From contig JADANN010000366.1 of NCBI GenBank assembly GCA_018806985.1, forward strand, positions 1,984,001 through 2,048,000: a stretch of 64,000 bases of DNA. Reading direction: 5' to 3'. Origin of the DNA: Angiostrongylus vasorum (taxonomy: Eukaryota; Nematoda; Chromadorea; Rhabditida; Metastrongylidae). A program made the position numbers and the translations under genes. Positions 58,101-64,000 of the stretch are shown here, in pieces (positions within the stretch are counted from its first letter, which is position 1; each line of letters begins with the position of its first letter). A model generated the notes under the pieces. The model was not told where the DNA came from and ran no database searches. It saw only the letters and a program-made list of their open reading frames with translations.

Positions 58101-61100
58101 TAACGATCGTTCAAAAAATAAGGAAAAATAAGGACCTTAAATCTGTTGTTCCCTTTTTACAGTAATCGCATATGGTTGATTACTGCACCACCCTTACCCA
58201 CTGACTCTAAGCGGCTGTTCTTCCTTGATGGAAAACAGATAAAAAACGGTGGGTTTTTTCGAGAAGCCGGTGATTGTGTAATTATTGTTCAGATTTCCAT
58301 CTTTCTATTTGCGTTGTTGAAGCGTTTGAGCTAGTAAATTACATATTAGTGTACCGCTCCAGGCTCTGAAGAAGGCGATACTGTCGAAACGTCAGCTACC
58401 GTTGTGTTGTATGTGTTATATTTGTAAGGAAGTAAAGTTGCGCTATATAACAACCTGGCGATTGCTGTAAAAAAAAGAGAACAATAGATTTATAATCCAA
58501 TGCCGAGGTTAATAGAAAGTGGATTTTGGGGACTGCTAAGAAGCTTGAATGTGTCGAAGTATTATTAGCAGTGTGAAGCAAGCGTTTATTAATTTATTAA
58601 TACATAATCAGAAAGGAAAAGTACATGGGACTTCAAAAATTGCAAACATTTACATGTGTAGGATTTATGCCTTCCTATAAAAAGAGGAAGCTGATAGCAT
58701 AATGGTAGTGATGCCCGTCATCACGACCATTGTGCTAGGTCGATTCCGCTCCGGGCCAACCAAGCCCTCATCTCTCCGGGGTCGGGAAATTGCTACTGGA
58801 CTTATCTCGAAAAAAATCACTCTCTGCAATCCAATTGAAAACGCTCTAGCCCGGCTATCCAAGGAGTCCAGGAGGGATCGTCTCGACCAGCATTTTACGA
58901 CATTCAAGATGAAATGGAAACCCTCAATCAGCAACCGAAGCCAAACTTAAAAGTTGGAAGATCTTCGTGCACAATGGATACGAGGAGACGAATCGAATGT
59001 GTGAAGTGCTGGGATCCGCAAAGTAGACGCGAAAACGGATCAAATTATGTAAAACAAAAGTTAAATATGAAAATGAGGAAAACAGACTGTTCTGAAAGAA
59101 CTGTGAAAATGTAAAATATCTATGGGCGCGTTTCTCTTCAGTGGCTTGGAACGCATGCTTCAATATGAATTATATGAAATAACTTTACAACGCAAAAAAT
59201 TTCATAAACGATGCGTCATATAAAATATTAGTAGCCTAAGAGCTCTATCTCAAACGAAAGTAGCATTAAATTCACCTTGGTGCAATTAATAATGTACTGA
59301 AATGGTGCCCCATTCCATTCCTCTGGTGGTGACCAAAACAGAGAAATGATCGCCCTCGCTCCGTCAACAGTCTTCTGTAGGAAAGTAGGTCAGGAATTAT
59401 ATTTTAAAAATTAATGCTGAAAAAGAAGAGCTCGCTAGAATCTCTACCTGTTGAGTTGCGTAAAGACGCACATTTGTTGGCGCCGTAGGCGGCTTCAGTG
59501 GCGCTTGTAGACCTGTTTTACTAACATTGAACGACATCCACGCTGTGATTCCTAAGGCAAAAATTCGAAATAAAGTTCTCCATAAAAAACAACGAACCAA
59601 AAACTTTTCTTTACTTCGAAGTACCTTTTTAAGCATTCCAGTAATTTTCAGAAGAAAAAATATTATTCAAGTTACTGCCGGTATCCTTAATCGGGCTATT
59701 AGCCTTTCTCTATGCAATTTCTAAAAAATTGTCTGATTTGCACTCTAAGTTCCAGTACTTATAACAAAACCTCGTTCTCTTAATCGCCTTTTGCATTAAA
59801 ACCCTTATTATCACATCAAAATCAGCTCAAAACCATTGTTCCTCACGTGTCGCAACAAACAATCCAAACAGCTATAGTTTGTGATTCCAGATTTTCTTTC
59901 AAGTTACTCTCTGGTTAGCAAGAAAAACGACACAGAATTCTACCGCTCAGTTTCTTCACAACTTTCTGTAGAGTTTAGTTAGACTATACAGAAACGTGTG
60001 CAGTCCTTTTCACTACGTGGTAGGCAGAAGGCAACATTGGTATACCCCCTTAAAGAACCAACCTCTTGTGATCTTAACACTAAAGGTTCGTTTCTCAAGG
60101 ACCATTTTTCTACAATGGTTCTATAAATCAACACAACATACCCTCGATGTTGACATCAAAGTGCTGAGCTGATGACCACGATTGCAGCAGCTCAGCTGGT
60201 AGGGATAATTTCGTCAAGGTGGTCACAGCAGTCTGCGCCTCACCGACAAAAAGTTTGTCTTTGTACAAAGAGATCTGAAACACCCGCTTTGAATTTCGTT
60301 ATATTTCGGTACGGCAGAAATTCCATATTGGTTTTATACACACTCACAACGAACTCTTAAACTACGCGCTAGAAATCACCCTTTGCGAATAAAAAAGCAA
60401 CATTAAGGGTTGGCAATGGGACAACGACTGGCACCAAGCCTGGCCATTGCGTTTATGTCTAAGATGGAAGCACCGGTGATCGATCTCGGGCCGCTACTCT
60501 ACTGTAGATATATAGATGACTGTTTTGTCCTGCTCAACACAAGAGGAAATGGACAAATGTTTCGAGTTGTTGAATGAACAGTCAGAGTATATCAAGTTCA
60601 CCCGAGAGAAACCGAAAGAAAACTGGCTTCCATTCCTGAACGTCCAAATTAACCTGTCAGAAAATGGCTACATTACGAAGTGGTACCGAGAGCCAAGTAA
60701 TAAAAAACATCTTGGTTCATTACCTCTCCTCTCACCCCCTCTCACACGAAAAGGGCGCTGGCAAGAAACATGTTTCGAACCGCAACCAACGTGTGCACGA
60801 GACGAGAGCAGAGAGAGGAGTCCCGGAACTTGGCGCGGCAAATAGCCATTTCTAATGGCTACGAAACTGTAGCTCGGGACAGGTGTAGAGGAAATCCTAG
60901 GCCTCCAAACGACAACTCTAGCGACAAAATGGTCCCTTTATCCTACCCTTCATCTCAAATGATGTAAGTGCAGCTATAAAACGCTGCTTAAGAAGGGTGG
61001 GTCTAGAGAATTCGGTAAACGTAGTTGAAATGCCACCGAGTAATCTTAGGCGCCAACTAGTTCGTAACCGCCTATATGACCGTATATGTGCAACGCAAAA

Positions 61101-62595
61101 GTTGCATAGTTTGCCCTAATGGTAGAGACGGTGATTGCATGATCTCGGGTACAGTTTATCTGATCTCCTGTAAGACGTGCGGAGACGAATACACTGGCGA
61201 AACGGGCAGACCCCTCTGTGTCCGCATAAAAGAACACCTAGTCGGCAAACGTAAACCAAATACCCCACTAGGCACGCAAAGGACCCAGAGACATAGCGGG
61301 GAGGACTTTGAAGTACGTGTCACGATCCTCGCGCAGGAATCGAGAACACAAGCGTGCAAAACTTTCGAGGCGTTCTGGATTAATTCCAGAAATCCGAAAA
61401 TGACCCGCAGGGAAGAATGCCTCATTATCATGCGTGATATTGGGCAGTATATAAGGCTGTTATTTTGATGGGAGGGGCATATTACGCTTCCATGTGAACT
61501 CTGTGCGGTTGGTCTCCACGCGACATACTCAGTGGAAGCCTCACAGAAAGCGGTGTGTGTGCAAAGCTGTGTTCAATGTGATTGAAATCTTGGTTCAGCG
61601 TTTTCTCTGTTTGGTTATGGAGGTGTTTGGCCGAATAAATTTCTTTCAACTTGACCTTTCCAGGCTCTGAGGAGGCGAAATCCGCCGAAACGTCAGCTTG
61701 TTCGTGAATAAAGAATAAAAAATAACACCTCGTGTTTGCTGAACAAGAATACGAAGAATTAAGGGTTGTTGTTTAGGAAACCAAGGTTGCCCTTATTTCA
61801 CGTTTTTCTAAGATAAAATCCTTCCAGAATAGTCTACCACCTCACATTGAGTGAGGGATTTACTTGAATATCAAACTGCAGTGCAAATGAGGTTCACCTC
61901 TCCCCAGAATGAGTACATTAGATGACGAGTACGACATTTCAATCATAAAGCGCAGAAAAAAAATCGACATCAGAAACAACGAGGTAGCAACTTTCAAAGA
62001 ATAAGTCCTCCTCCGATTCGCACATTCTGAGGTCCAAATGAAGCCAATTTCAAATGAAGGAGCAAAGCAGTAAAATACCAGCAACAGAAGGGTGCACACT
62101 GGAAGTCAACCGCGTCTGCTAGTGAAATAACCGGTCAGAGGTTACGAAATCCCAGACTATAATACATCTTAAAGGGAATCTTTAACATGGACCAGAACAA
62201 CGCTTGTACGAAATGTGGAGACTTTCTTCCACTGTACCTCAACACCAAAGCTCTGTTTTAGTGCCGACTTCCACGTTGTTATGAAAACCACAAATTTCAA
62301 GAGATGCCTCTGCAGAAAACCAAAAGAAATAAGACCGATATCTTCATTCCATAATGGATCCATTGAAAGAAGCTCAATAGTTGCTATTGGCACAGCCTTC
62401 TTCGTATACTTGTAATTCACCTTTAATGTCAATTGATGTGAGAACCTTTCGTCCAGTTCTTTCCGCTTTCGTCGGTAGCCTCATTCTCAGAAAGAGAACA
62501 GTACCATTAATTGCTGCTTTCAAATGTACCAAGACGGTGAGGGCTAGATGGATATGTTGAACAATTAATTGGGGCTTTCTCAATTTCGTCGGAGG
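43092..62595 (-). CDS. rol-3: ROS1/Sevenless/ROL-3-type receptor tyrosine kinase (multi-exon gene)
   Basis: Single-pass receptor whose cytoplasmic kinase phosphorylates tyrosines. In C. elegans the ROS-type receptor is ROL-3, acting in epidermis and cuticle development. Exons, 5' to 3': 62595-62421, 60274-60142, 59512-59448, 59374-59276, 58044-57985, 57858-57780, 55892-55828, 54896-54774, 53753-53548, 53212-53088, 52938-52813, 52555-52385, 51824-51679, 51509-51334, 51273-51153, 51027-50815, 50624-50556, 50351-50150, 49713-49573, 49271-49153, 49056-48921, 47421-47320, 47242-47162, 46558-46428, 46364-46300, 45843-45727, 45648-45470, 44864-44789, 44712-44583, 44519-44458, 43469-43364, 43193-43092. 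Phases fit from 60274 onward. ROS hallmarks: ELMEGGDLL hinge and [10 protein letters not shown] activation segment. The kinase has [12 protein letters not shown] and DFGLAR intact. The N-terminus is incomplete. Confidence 0.82.
43364..43469 (-). CDS. rol-3: Receptor kinase exon: subdomain XI
   Basis: [20 protein letters not shown], the invariant CW...RPSF of tyrosine kinase subdomain XI. Acceptor TTTTCAG, donor CAG|GTAGGC. Confidence 0.9.
43605..43875 (+). mobile_element. tRNA-derived SINE family 1
   Basis: Perfect B box GGTTCGATCCC at about 43652. Head 'GTGGCGCGAGTAGAGCGGTGG' keeps an A-box-like site. It is in the receptor intron between exons 44458 and 43469. Confidence 0.78.
44458..44519 (-). 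CDS. rol-3: Receptor kinase exon: subdomain X
   Basis: A 62-nt exon, [21 protein letters not shown], matching the V...V..GG....P..CP segment. The CT left over at its end joins the C of the next exon to give Leu-Tyr. It is too short to stand out as an ORF. Confidence 0.85.
44583..44712 (-). CDS. rol-3: Receptor kinase exon: subdomains VIII-IX
   Basis: [20 protein letters not shown] then [20 protein letters not shown] motif, substrate-side SDVW and the helix F region. Donor CAG|GTAGCT. Confidence 0.93.
44789..44864 (-). CDS. rol-3: Receptor kinase exon: DFG and activation loop
   Basis: [20 protein letters not shown] then FLPLR. The DFG aspartate is present. YK.RGE..LP.RW is the ROS-type activation segment. 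The alanine before DFG is made by joining G (45470) and CC. Confidence 0.92.
45470..45648 (-). CDS. rol-3: Receptor kinase exon: catalytic loop
   Basis: [20 protein letters not shown] then [12 protein letters not shown]. The catalytic HRD aspartate, the AAR typical of receptor tyrosine kinases and the Asn are all present. Acceptor GGTTCAG, donor ATAG|GTGTGC. Confidence 0.93.
45727..45843 (-). CDS. rol-3: Receptor kinase exon: alpha-C to hinge
   Basis: [20 protein letters not shown] then [16 protein letters not shown]. The hinge ELMEGGDLL is shared with ROS1/ALK kinases. Confidence 0.93.
45955..46215 (+). mobile_element. tRNA-derived SINE family 1
   Basis: 'TTCGTGGCGTAGTCG' head, 'GATTCGATCGCACC' B-box region, tail 'TCTGAGGGATTGATCTACG'. 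Intronic. Confidence 0.7.
46300..46364 (-). CDS. rol-3: Receptor kinase exon: alpha-C helix
   Basis: A 65-nt exon, [20 protein letters not shown], with the alpha-C glutamate (KEA) that pairs with the VAIK lysine. Donor ATGAA|GTTAGT. Confidence 0.85.
46428..46558 (-). CDS. rol-3: Receptor kinase exon: glycine loop and VAIK
   Basis: [20 protein letters not shown] then KVAIK. ATP-binding glycine loop GTGSFGEVW and the catalytic lysine. Confidence 0.93.
46605..46965 (-). mobile_element. tRNA-derived SINE family 2
   Basis: Minus-strand copy in the intron just upstream of the kinase domain. Body 'GTCGGGAAATTGGTACCGGGC', 'CAGGACTCCACAGAGAATTG', tail 'GAGGAAACGAATCGAGTGTG'. Confidence 0.75.
47162..47242 (-). 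CDS. rol-3: Receptor kinase exon: juxtamembrane
   Basis: [20 protein letters not shown] then TLEKIA, a basic juxtamembrane stretch. The acceptor TTTGCAG is good. The donor G|GTTTAA is weak but is the only one keeping phase; the frame stays open to about 47113, so a longer exon is possible. Confidence 0.6.
47320..47421 (-). CDS. rol-3: Receptor kinase exon: transmembrane helix
   Basis: [10 protein letters not shown], then a helix of about 22 hydrophobic residues ([20 protein letters not shown]). It separates the FN3 region from the juxtamembrane. Acceptor TTTCCAG, donor ATGA|GTCAGT. Confidence 0.82.
47545..47785 (+). mobile_element. SINE family 1, head-truncated
   Basis: 'GCAATCGATCCCCGCTCCC' then 'CAAATTGGTACCAGACTTG' and tail 'CACGGGGATTGATTAACGC'. 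Intronic. Confidence 0.68.
48921..49056 (-). CDS. rol-3: Receptor kinase exon: membrane-proximal FN3, second half
   Basis: [20 protein letters not shown] then [17 protein letters not shown], the C-terminal strands of an FN3 domain. The phase joins directly to the transmembrane exon (GTC G|TT). Confidence 0.8.
49153..49271 (-). CDS. rol-3: Receptor kinase exon: membrane-proximal FN3, first half
   Basis: [20 protein letters not shown] then [19 protein letters not shown], a clear FN3 with P.AP, the conserved Trp, P..GG.PI..Y. Donor GAG|GTTGGT. Confidence 0.87.
49573..49713 (-). CDS. rol-3: Receptor kinase exon: FN3 end
   Basis: [20 protein letters not shown] then [13 protein letters not shown], with the L...T.Y..R..A.Y pattern of FN3 strands E-F. 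The acceptor TTAAG is slightly weak; the phase fits both sides. Confidence 0.78.
49858..50095 (+). mobile_element. SINE family 2, diverged
   Basis: Head 'GGGTGGCGTAGTAGTAGTGATG', body 'TCCACTTGGGAACGCC', tail 'AAGAAGAGAAAATCCTC'. In an intron of the receptor gene. Confidence 0.6.
50150..50351 (-). CDS. rol-3: Receptor kinase exon: FN3 start
   Basis: [20 protein letters not shown], then [21 protein letters not shown]3 strands A-D with the core Trp. Acceptor TTCACAG, donor TTG|GTAAGC. Confidence 0.82.
50556..50624 (-). CDS. rol-3: Receptor kinase exon: linker
   Basis: [20 protein letters not shown] then SQE; acceptor TACACAG, donor GAG|GTCAGA; 69 nt, in phase. Confidence 0.6.
50815..51027 (-). 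CDS. rol-3: Receptor kinase exon: FN3 second half
   Basis: [20 protein letters not shown] ... then [13 protein letters not shown], the L.P.TEY.F pattern of FN3. The donor TGG|GTGTGG is chosen to keep phase; the frame stays open to YNS-stop at 50797. Confidence 0.72.
51153..51273 (-). CDS. rol-3: Receptor kinase exon: FN3 first half
   Basis: [20 protein letters not shown] then [19 protein letters not shown], a textbook FN3 start. Donor AAG|GTTAAT. Confidence 0.85.
51334..51509 (-). CDS. rol-3: Receptor kinase exon: FN3 second half
   Basis: [20 protein letters not shown], then [20 protein letters not shown], which resembles ROS FN3 strands C to G. Acceptor TTTTAG. Confidence 0.82.
51679..51824 (-). 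CDS. rol-3: Receptor kinase exon: propeller end and FN3 first half
   Basis: [20 protein letters not shown] then [20 protein letters not shown]. The Cys after the propeller and the PPPP run before the next FN3 strand are typical of ROS ectodomains. Confidence 0.78.
51905..52135 (+). mobile_element. PLE terminal fragment
   Basis: Both outer ends resemble PLE termini ('CTTGATTAGCAGATACGAGGTTG' at the left and its inverse at the right), with a decayed hammerhead-like 'CTCTGAAGAATACGAAACCGCC' at about 52030-52070. In a receptor intron. Confidence 0.6.
52385..52555 (-). CDS. rol-3: Receptor kinase exon: beta-propeller blade
   Basis: [20 protein letters not shown] then [16 protein letters not shown]. 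It corresponds to the last blade of a ROS propeller. Phase 1 joins give GAA at both ends. Confidence 0.78.
52813..52938 (-). CDS. rol-3: Receptor kinase exon: beta-propeller blade
   Basis: [20 protein letters not shown] then [20 protein letters not shown]. Confidence 0.78.
53088..53212 (-). CDS. rol-3: Receptor kinase exon: beta-propeller blade
   Basis: [20 protein letters not shown] then [15 protein letters not shown]. Donor ACAG|GTTAGT. Confidence 0.78.
53548..53753 (-). CDS. rol-3: Receptor kinase exon: beta-propeller blades
   Basis: [20 protein letters not shown], with the DW..N.L repeat of YWTD-like propellers, then LTFDPFK. The donor AAGAA|GTGGGA is weak but the phase joins KN|TAYLL exactly. 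Confidence 0.82.
54774..54896 (-). CDS. rol-3: Receptor kinase exon: beta-propeller blade
   Basis: [20 protein letters not shown] then [16 protein letters not shown]. 41 codons, phase 0. Donor AAA|GTAAGT. Confidence 0.78.
55350..55535 (-). mobile_element. SINE family 2, head only
   Basis: Minus strand 'GGGTAGTATAGTGG' has an exact A box (TAGTATAGTGG), and 'TGGTTCGACCGTCCC' is a B-box-like site further on. In a receptor intron. Confidence 0.6.
55828..55892 (-). CDS. rol-3: Receptor kinase exon: first propeller strand
   Basis: [20 protein letters not shown]; 65 nt; acceptor ATTTTAG, donor AAC|GTTACA; phase fits both neighbours. Confidence 0.72.
56650..56875 (+). mobile_element. SINE family 1, truncated
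   Basis: 'ATCGATCCCGGGTCC' (B-box region), then 'GTTGGTACTAAACTTGTTTG' and the tail 'CATCCGTTAGGATTTGATCA'. The A-box head is missing. Confidence 0.6.
56974..57009 (-). ncRNA. Hammerhead ribozyme-like motif, left arm
   Basis: Minus strand: GGCT, CTGAAGA, A, stem II GGCGA.AA.TCGCC (5 bp), GAA, ACGTC, AGCC. Stem I is fully Watson-Crick. Confidence 0.62.
57054..57089 (+). ncRNA. Hammerhead ribozyme-like motif, right arm
   Basis: GGCT (57054-57057), CTGAGGA, A, stem II GGCGA.AA.TCGCC, GAA, ACGTC (57081-57085), AGCC (57086-57089). It differs from the left arm only at the N7 core position, which is free to vary in hammerheads. Confidence 0.62.
57285..57500 (-). repeat. MITE family M1-like
   Basis: 'AACTGGGTTAAACGCCAG', 'CAATCCCACTCACGGGTGATT' and 'TGCGAATACCTCAGCATAG' blocks shared with 5785-6090 and 27030-27140. 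Confidence 0.5.
57780..57858 (-). CDS. rol-3: Receptor kinase exon: FN3 end
   Basis: [20 protein letters not shown] then ISIDSS, with the V.A.N..G.F pattern of the last FN3 strands. Confidence 0.78.
57985..58044 (-). CDS. rol-3: Receptor kinase exon: FN3 middle (20 codons)
   Basis: [20 protein letters not shown]; acceptor TTGTCAG; donor GAA|GTTAAA chosen for phase; joins to VECSVAAAN to complete the FN3 strand. Confidence 0.62.
58140..58530 (+). mobile_element. PLE terminal repeat with hammerhead motif and tail
   Basis: Matches 19180-19482. Hammerhead-like motif at 58362-58397 (CTGAAGA core; a stem II change GCC to GTC leaves G-U). The tail motif 'ATGCCGAGGTTAATAGAAAG' follows at 58500. No RT. 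Confidence 0.7.
58690..59050 (+). mobile_element. tRNA-derived SINE family 2
   Basis: 'AGGTCGATTCCGCTCCGGGCC' (B box region), 'TCATCTCTCCGGGGTCGGG', tail 'ACGAATCGAATGTGTGAAG'. It is in a receptor intron. Confidence 0.75.
59276..59374 (-). CDS. rol-3: Receptor kinase exon: FN3 first half
   Basis: [20 protein letters not shown] then [11 protein letters not shown]: the W.PP...G.P..Y of FN3. 33 codons, phase 0. Confidence 0.83.
59448..59512 (-). CDS. rol-3: Receptor kinase exon: FN3 strand A
   Basis: [20 protein letters not shown], the PP.AP..V entry of an FN3. Acceptor AAAACAG, donor CAG|GTAGAG. Confidence 0.8.
60142..60274 (-). CDS. rol-3: Receptor kinase exon: upstream ectodomain
   Basis: [20 protein letters not shown] then [15 protein letters not shown]. 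Joins through GGT to the FN3 exon at 59512. Domain type not clear; it could be the end of a propeller or a linker. Confidence 0.7.
61076..61468 (+). CDS. PLE GIY-YIG endonuclease, best-preserved copy
   Basis: 130 residues. Linker [12 protein letters not shown], then [30 protein letters not shown] and a C-terminal [10 protein letters not shown]. The GIY (TVY), Y-G (YTG), Arg and His positions of the GIY-YIG nuclease are present, and the cysteines suggest a zinc-binding linker as in Neptune-type PLEs. The upstream frame is broken, so it is not made as part of a full polyprotein. Confidence 0.8.
   Translation: MTVYVQRKSCIVCPNGRDGDCMISGTVYLISCKTCGDEYTGETGRPLCVRIKEHLVGKRKPNTPLGTQRTQRHSGEDFEVRVTILAQESRTQACKTFEAFWINSRNPKMTRREECLIIMRDIGQYIRLLF
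61663..61698 (+). ncRNA. Hammerhead ribozyme-like motif, best core
   Basis: GGCT (61663-61666), CTGAGGA (61667-61673), stem II GGCG-AAATC-CGCC (61674-61686), GAA (61687-61689), ACGTC (61690-61694), AGCT (61695-61698). No extra base before stem II, so it fits the hammerhead consensus exactly except for a very short helix III. The expected cut is after 61694. Confidence 0.7.
62421..62595 (-). CDS. rol-3: Receptor kinase upstream exon candidate
   Basis: [20 protein letters not shown], then [19 protein letters not shown], beta-strand-rich and FN3-like. Donor AAAG|GTGAAT. At least one exon (perhaps near 62265-62309, [11 protein letters not shown]) must lie between it and 60274. It could belong to the same gene's N-terminus. 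Confidence 0.5.
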
Positions 62596-63043
62596 CTTCA
62601 ACAGGAGAATAGGAGACCTTGAAAGTATTTATAAGACTGGAAAACCTGAAAAAGAAGACGTAAGTGAGAATAGGAACCGTTGTTCAGTGTTCCTGGTCAC
62701 AGTTTTTCTATGAGAGCTCATCAGTAGAAAAGTGAAATCGCCATTATTCACACAAATCACCCTAATTATGCTCAACTCGAGCAAAACCTGATTCTTTAAA
62801 CGTCGAATCTGCAATGGAAGGCAAATTGAGATGGAAGGTCCTATCATTAAAAAACACACGATATGTGTATCCAAGTTGTTCAACGAACATGGAAAACAAT
62901 AGTGCAAAAATATCGCAGAAAAATTAGAACAGAATGAAACGCGTTTGACCATCAAAGGAAGCCACTGATCAAACAACAACACACCCCTAAACTCCACATT
63001 CACCTTTTTGACATAGCGGTCTCACCAGATTTCTGAAAGATTG

Positions 63044-63238
63044 CTAAGTTATGGGTTGACACGTCAACCACTTCAAAAACTTACGCACCGCCACAAACGA
63101 CTGAACGATGTTTTCTGAAATATTAATGACCCACACAACGCTAAGCCAGACTGCGCAGTTAGAACAAAGAGTCACATGAAAAAAAATAACATATGACAGA
63201 TAGATGAAAAAAAAACACTGCAGTGGACTCCAAGACAA
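63044..63238 (-). CDS. Possible signal-peptide exon
   Basis: Open frame with a hydrophobic CFFFIYLSYVIFFHVTLC stretch, ending at a strong donor, GTGC|GTAAGT (about 63075). It has no in-frame ATG at the expected place (the first codon is TTG), so a different start or an upstream exon would be needed. It might be the first exon of the receptor gene. Weak. Confidence 0.22.
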   Translation of the reverse strand: MSWSPLQCFFFIYLSYVIFFHVTLCSNCAVWLSVVWVINISENIVQSFVAVRKFLKWLTCQPIT

Positions 63239-63267
63239 TGCATACGTCCTCTAGGGACAAACACTGA

Positions 63268-63471
63268 AATTATGGGCGCTCTGTTCGTAGCCTACGTCAA
63301 CCATCTGCATCCGTAGATAGAAACGGTCACAAAAAGTGTCTCATCAACGTCACCGTATTGGAAGCAGGCTACTACATGGATGACGTACGTGCGATAAAGA
63401 AACTAGTGGAAAATGTGCTGGGTACCGCTCGAATCGTGAAGGCTAACTATCCAAGTATCCAATCATCCTAG
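63268..63471 (+). CDS. Unrecognised open frame
   Basis: 67 codons after a TGA, reading SLRQPSASVDRNGHKKCLIN then VTVLEAGYYMDDVRAIKKLV and ending IQSS-TAG. The composition looks protein-like, but there is no start ATG early on and no family is recognised. Possibly an exon reaching in through the AG at 63290. Confidence 0.28.
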   Translation, partial: NYGRSVRSLRQPSASVDRNGHKKCLINVTVLEAGYYMDDVRAIKKLVENVLGTARIVKANYPSIQSS

Positions 63472-64000
63472 TATTCATAGGAACACCTAGCTTATACTCA
63501 CTAACTGTGTAGCGATCACATTTCCTACTTTACCAAAATCACGAAAACCGGATAGGTTTCTTCCTAAAATCCTAAGACCGCAATACCGTCAATCACACAG
63601 CCGCCAACTCTTGCGGATCGTATATGCCGAATTGTGACTATCTCTTTTTCCGTAACAAGGAGTTTTCTGGTTTAATCTTAGCTGTGCTTCCATATGAAAA
63701 CTGTTTCACAGCATAAGTAGACCTGCTGCTAAATCCACTGGTACGCAAATTTTGAGATTGAAAGCATCATTCGGTTGCGATATGACAGTAAACTATTGTG
63801 AGCTTTGGTTGGATTTCTTAAATTTCAGACACCTGCCTTATTTTTAAATGGCCATCTCTAGAGTCTGCTCTAAATCGAGGTTTGAAAAACGAGAACATTC
63901 CTTCTGGCAAAAAAAATGACGAGAAACTCTTGCGAATGAATAAGTAGATAAATAAACCACCTTGAAGAGAACGTTCCCGGGCTCCTGTCGCGGTTCCACA
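63472..64000. other. No recognisable gene
   Basis: No coding features recognised. Confidence 0.35.

Larger units (their letters stand above)
60402..61768 (+). mobile_element. 5'-truncated Penelope-like element with 11-bp TSD
   Basis: Starts within the RT at [11 protein letters not shown] (motif B) and runs to the 3' terminus. ATTAAGGGTTG occurs at 60402-60412 and 61758-61768. RT part: [11 protein letters not shown] (both catalytic aspartates); one base missing after it shifts the frame to 60516-60845. A canonical hammerhead-like motif lies at 61663-61698. It sits in a receptor intron, antisense to that gene. Confidence 0.85.

Overview
The window reads as nuclear DNA of a parasitic-type nematode, most like a hookworm or other strongylid. 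Evidence: short spliced exons, a nematode-type astacin-EGF-CUB protease family, a ROS/ROL-3 receptor tyrosine kinase, RTE and Penelope-like retroelements, and tRNA-derived SINEs. The species is inferred, not proven. No prokaryotic features, rRNA or clear tRNA genes were seen.

Layout. 1-9,150: transposon graveyard (Penelope-like fragments, a decayed RTE retrotransposon split by two insertions, unclassified repeats). 9,155-20,551 and 31,684-35,257: two paralogous astacin metalloprotease genes on the + strand, both broken by frameshifts, stops or lost splice sites, so they look like pseudogenes. The first was lengthened by insertions, including a 3.56 kb inverted Penelope-like element (PLE) with a 9-bp target duplication. 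20,588-31,262 and 35,258-42,100: intergenic DNA full of PLE fragments, two SINE families, MITEs and repeats. 43,092-62,595 (- strand): one large gene of at least 32 recognised exons encoding a ROS1/Sevenless/ROL-3 type receptor tyrosine kinase. It has an N-terminal extracellular part, FN3 modules, one beta-propeller, four further FN3-like modules, a transmembrane helix and a complete kinase domain. Every splice phase checked between neighbouring assigned exons agrees, except upstream of 60,274 where at least one exon is missing. Its introns carry SINEs, a near-perfect palindrome and a 5'-truncated PLE with an 11-bp target duplication.

The most interesting signal is a small motif repeated through the window. 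At the ends of PLEs, and in short fold-back repeats with no reverse transcriptase, there is a sequence with the conserved core of a hammerhead ribozyme (CUGANGA, hairpin, GAAA, CGUC) and a stem I that covaries between copies. It is usually present as two inverted copies, and some copies are followed by a conserved tail of about 45 bp. Hammerheads are known in PLEs of other animals; the RT-less fold-back carriers and the strongly inverted architecture here deserve attention.

Only the receptor kinase looks like an intact gene. Everything else recognised is a pseudogene, a mobile element or a weak open frame.
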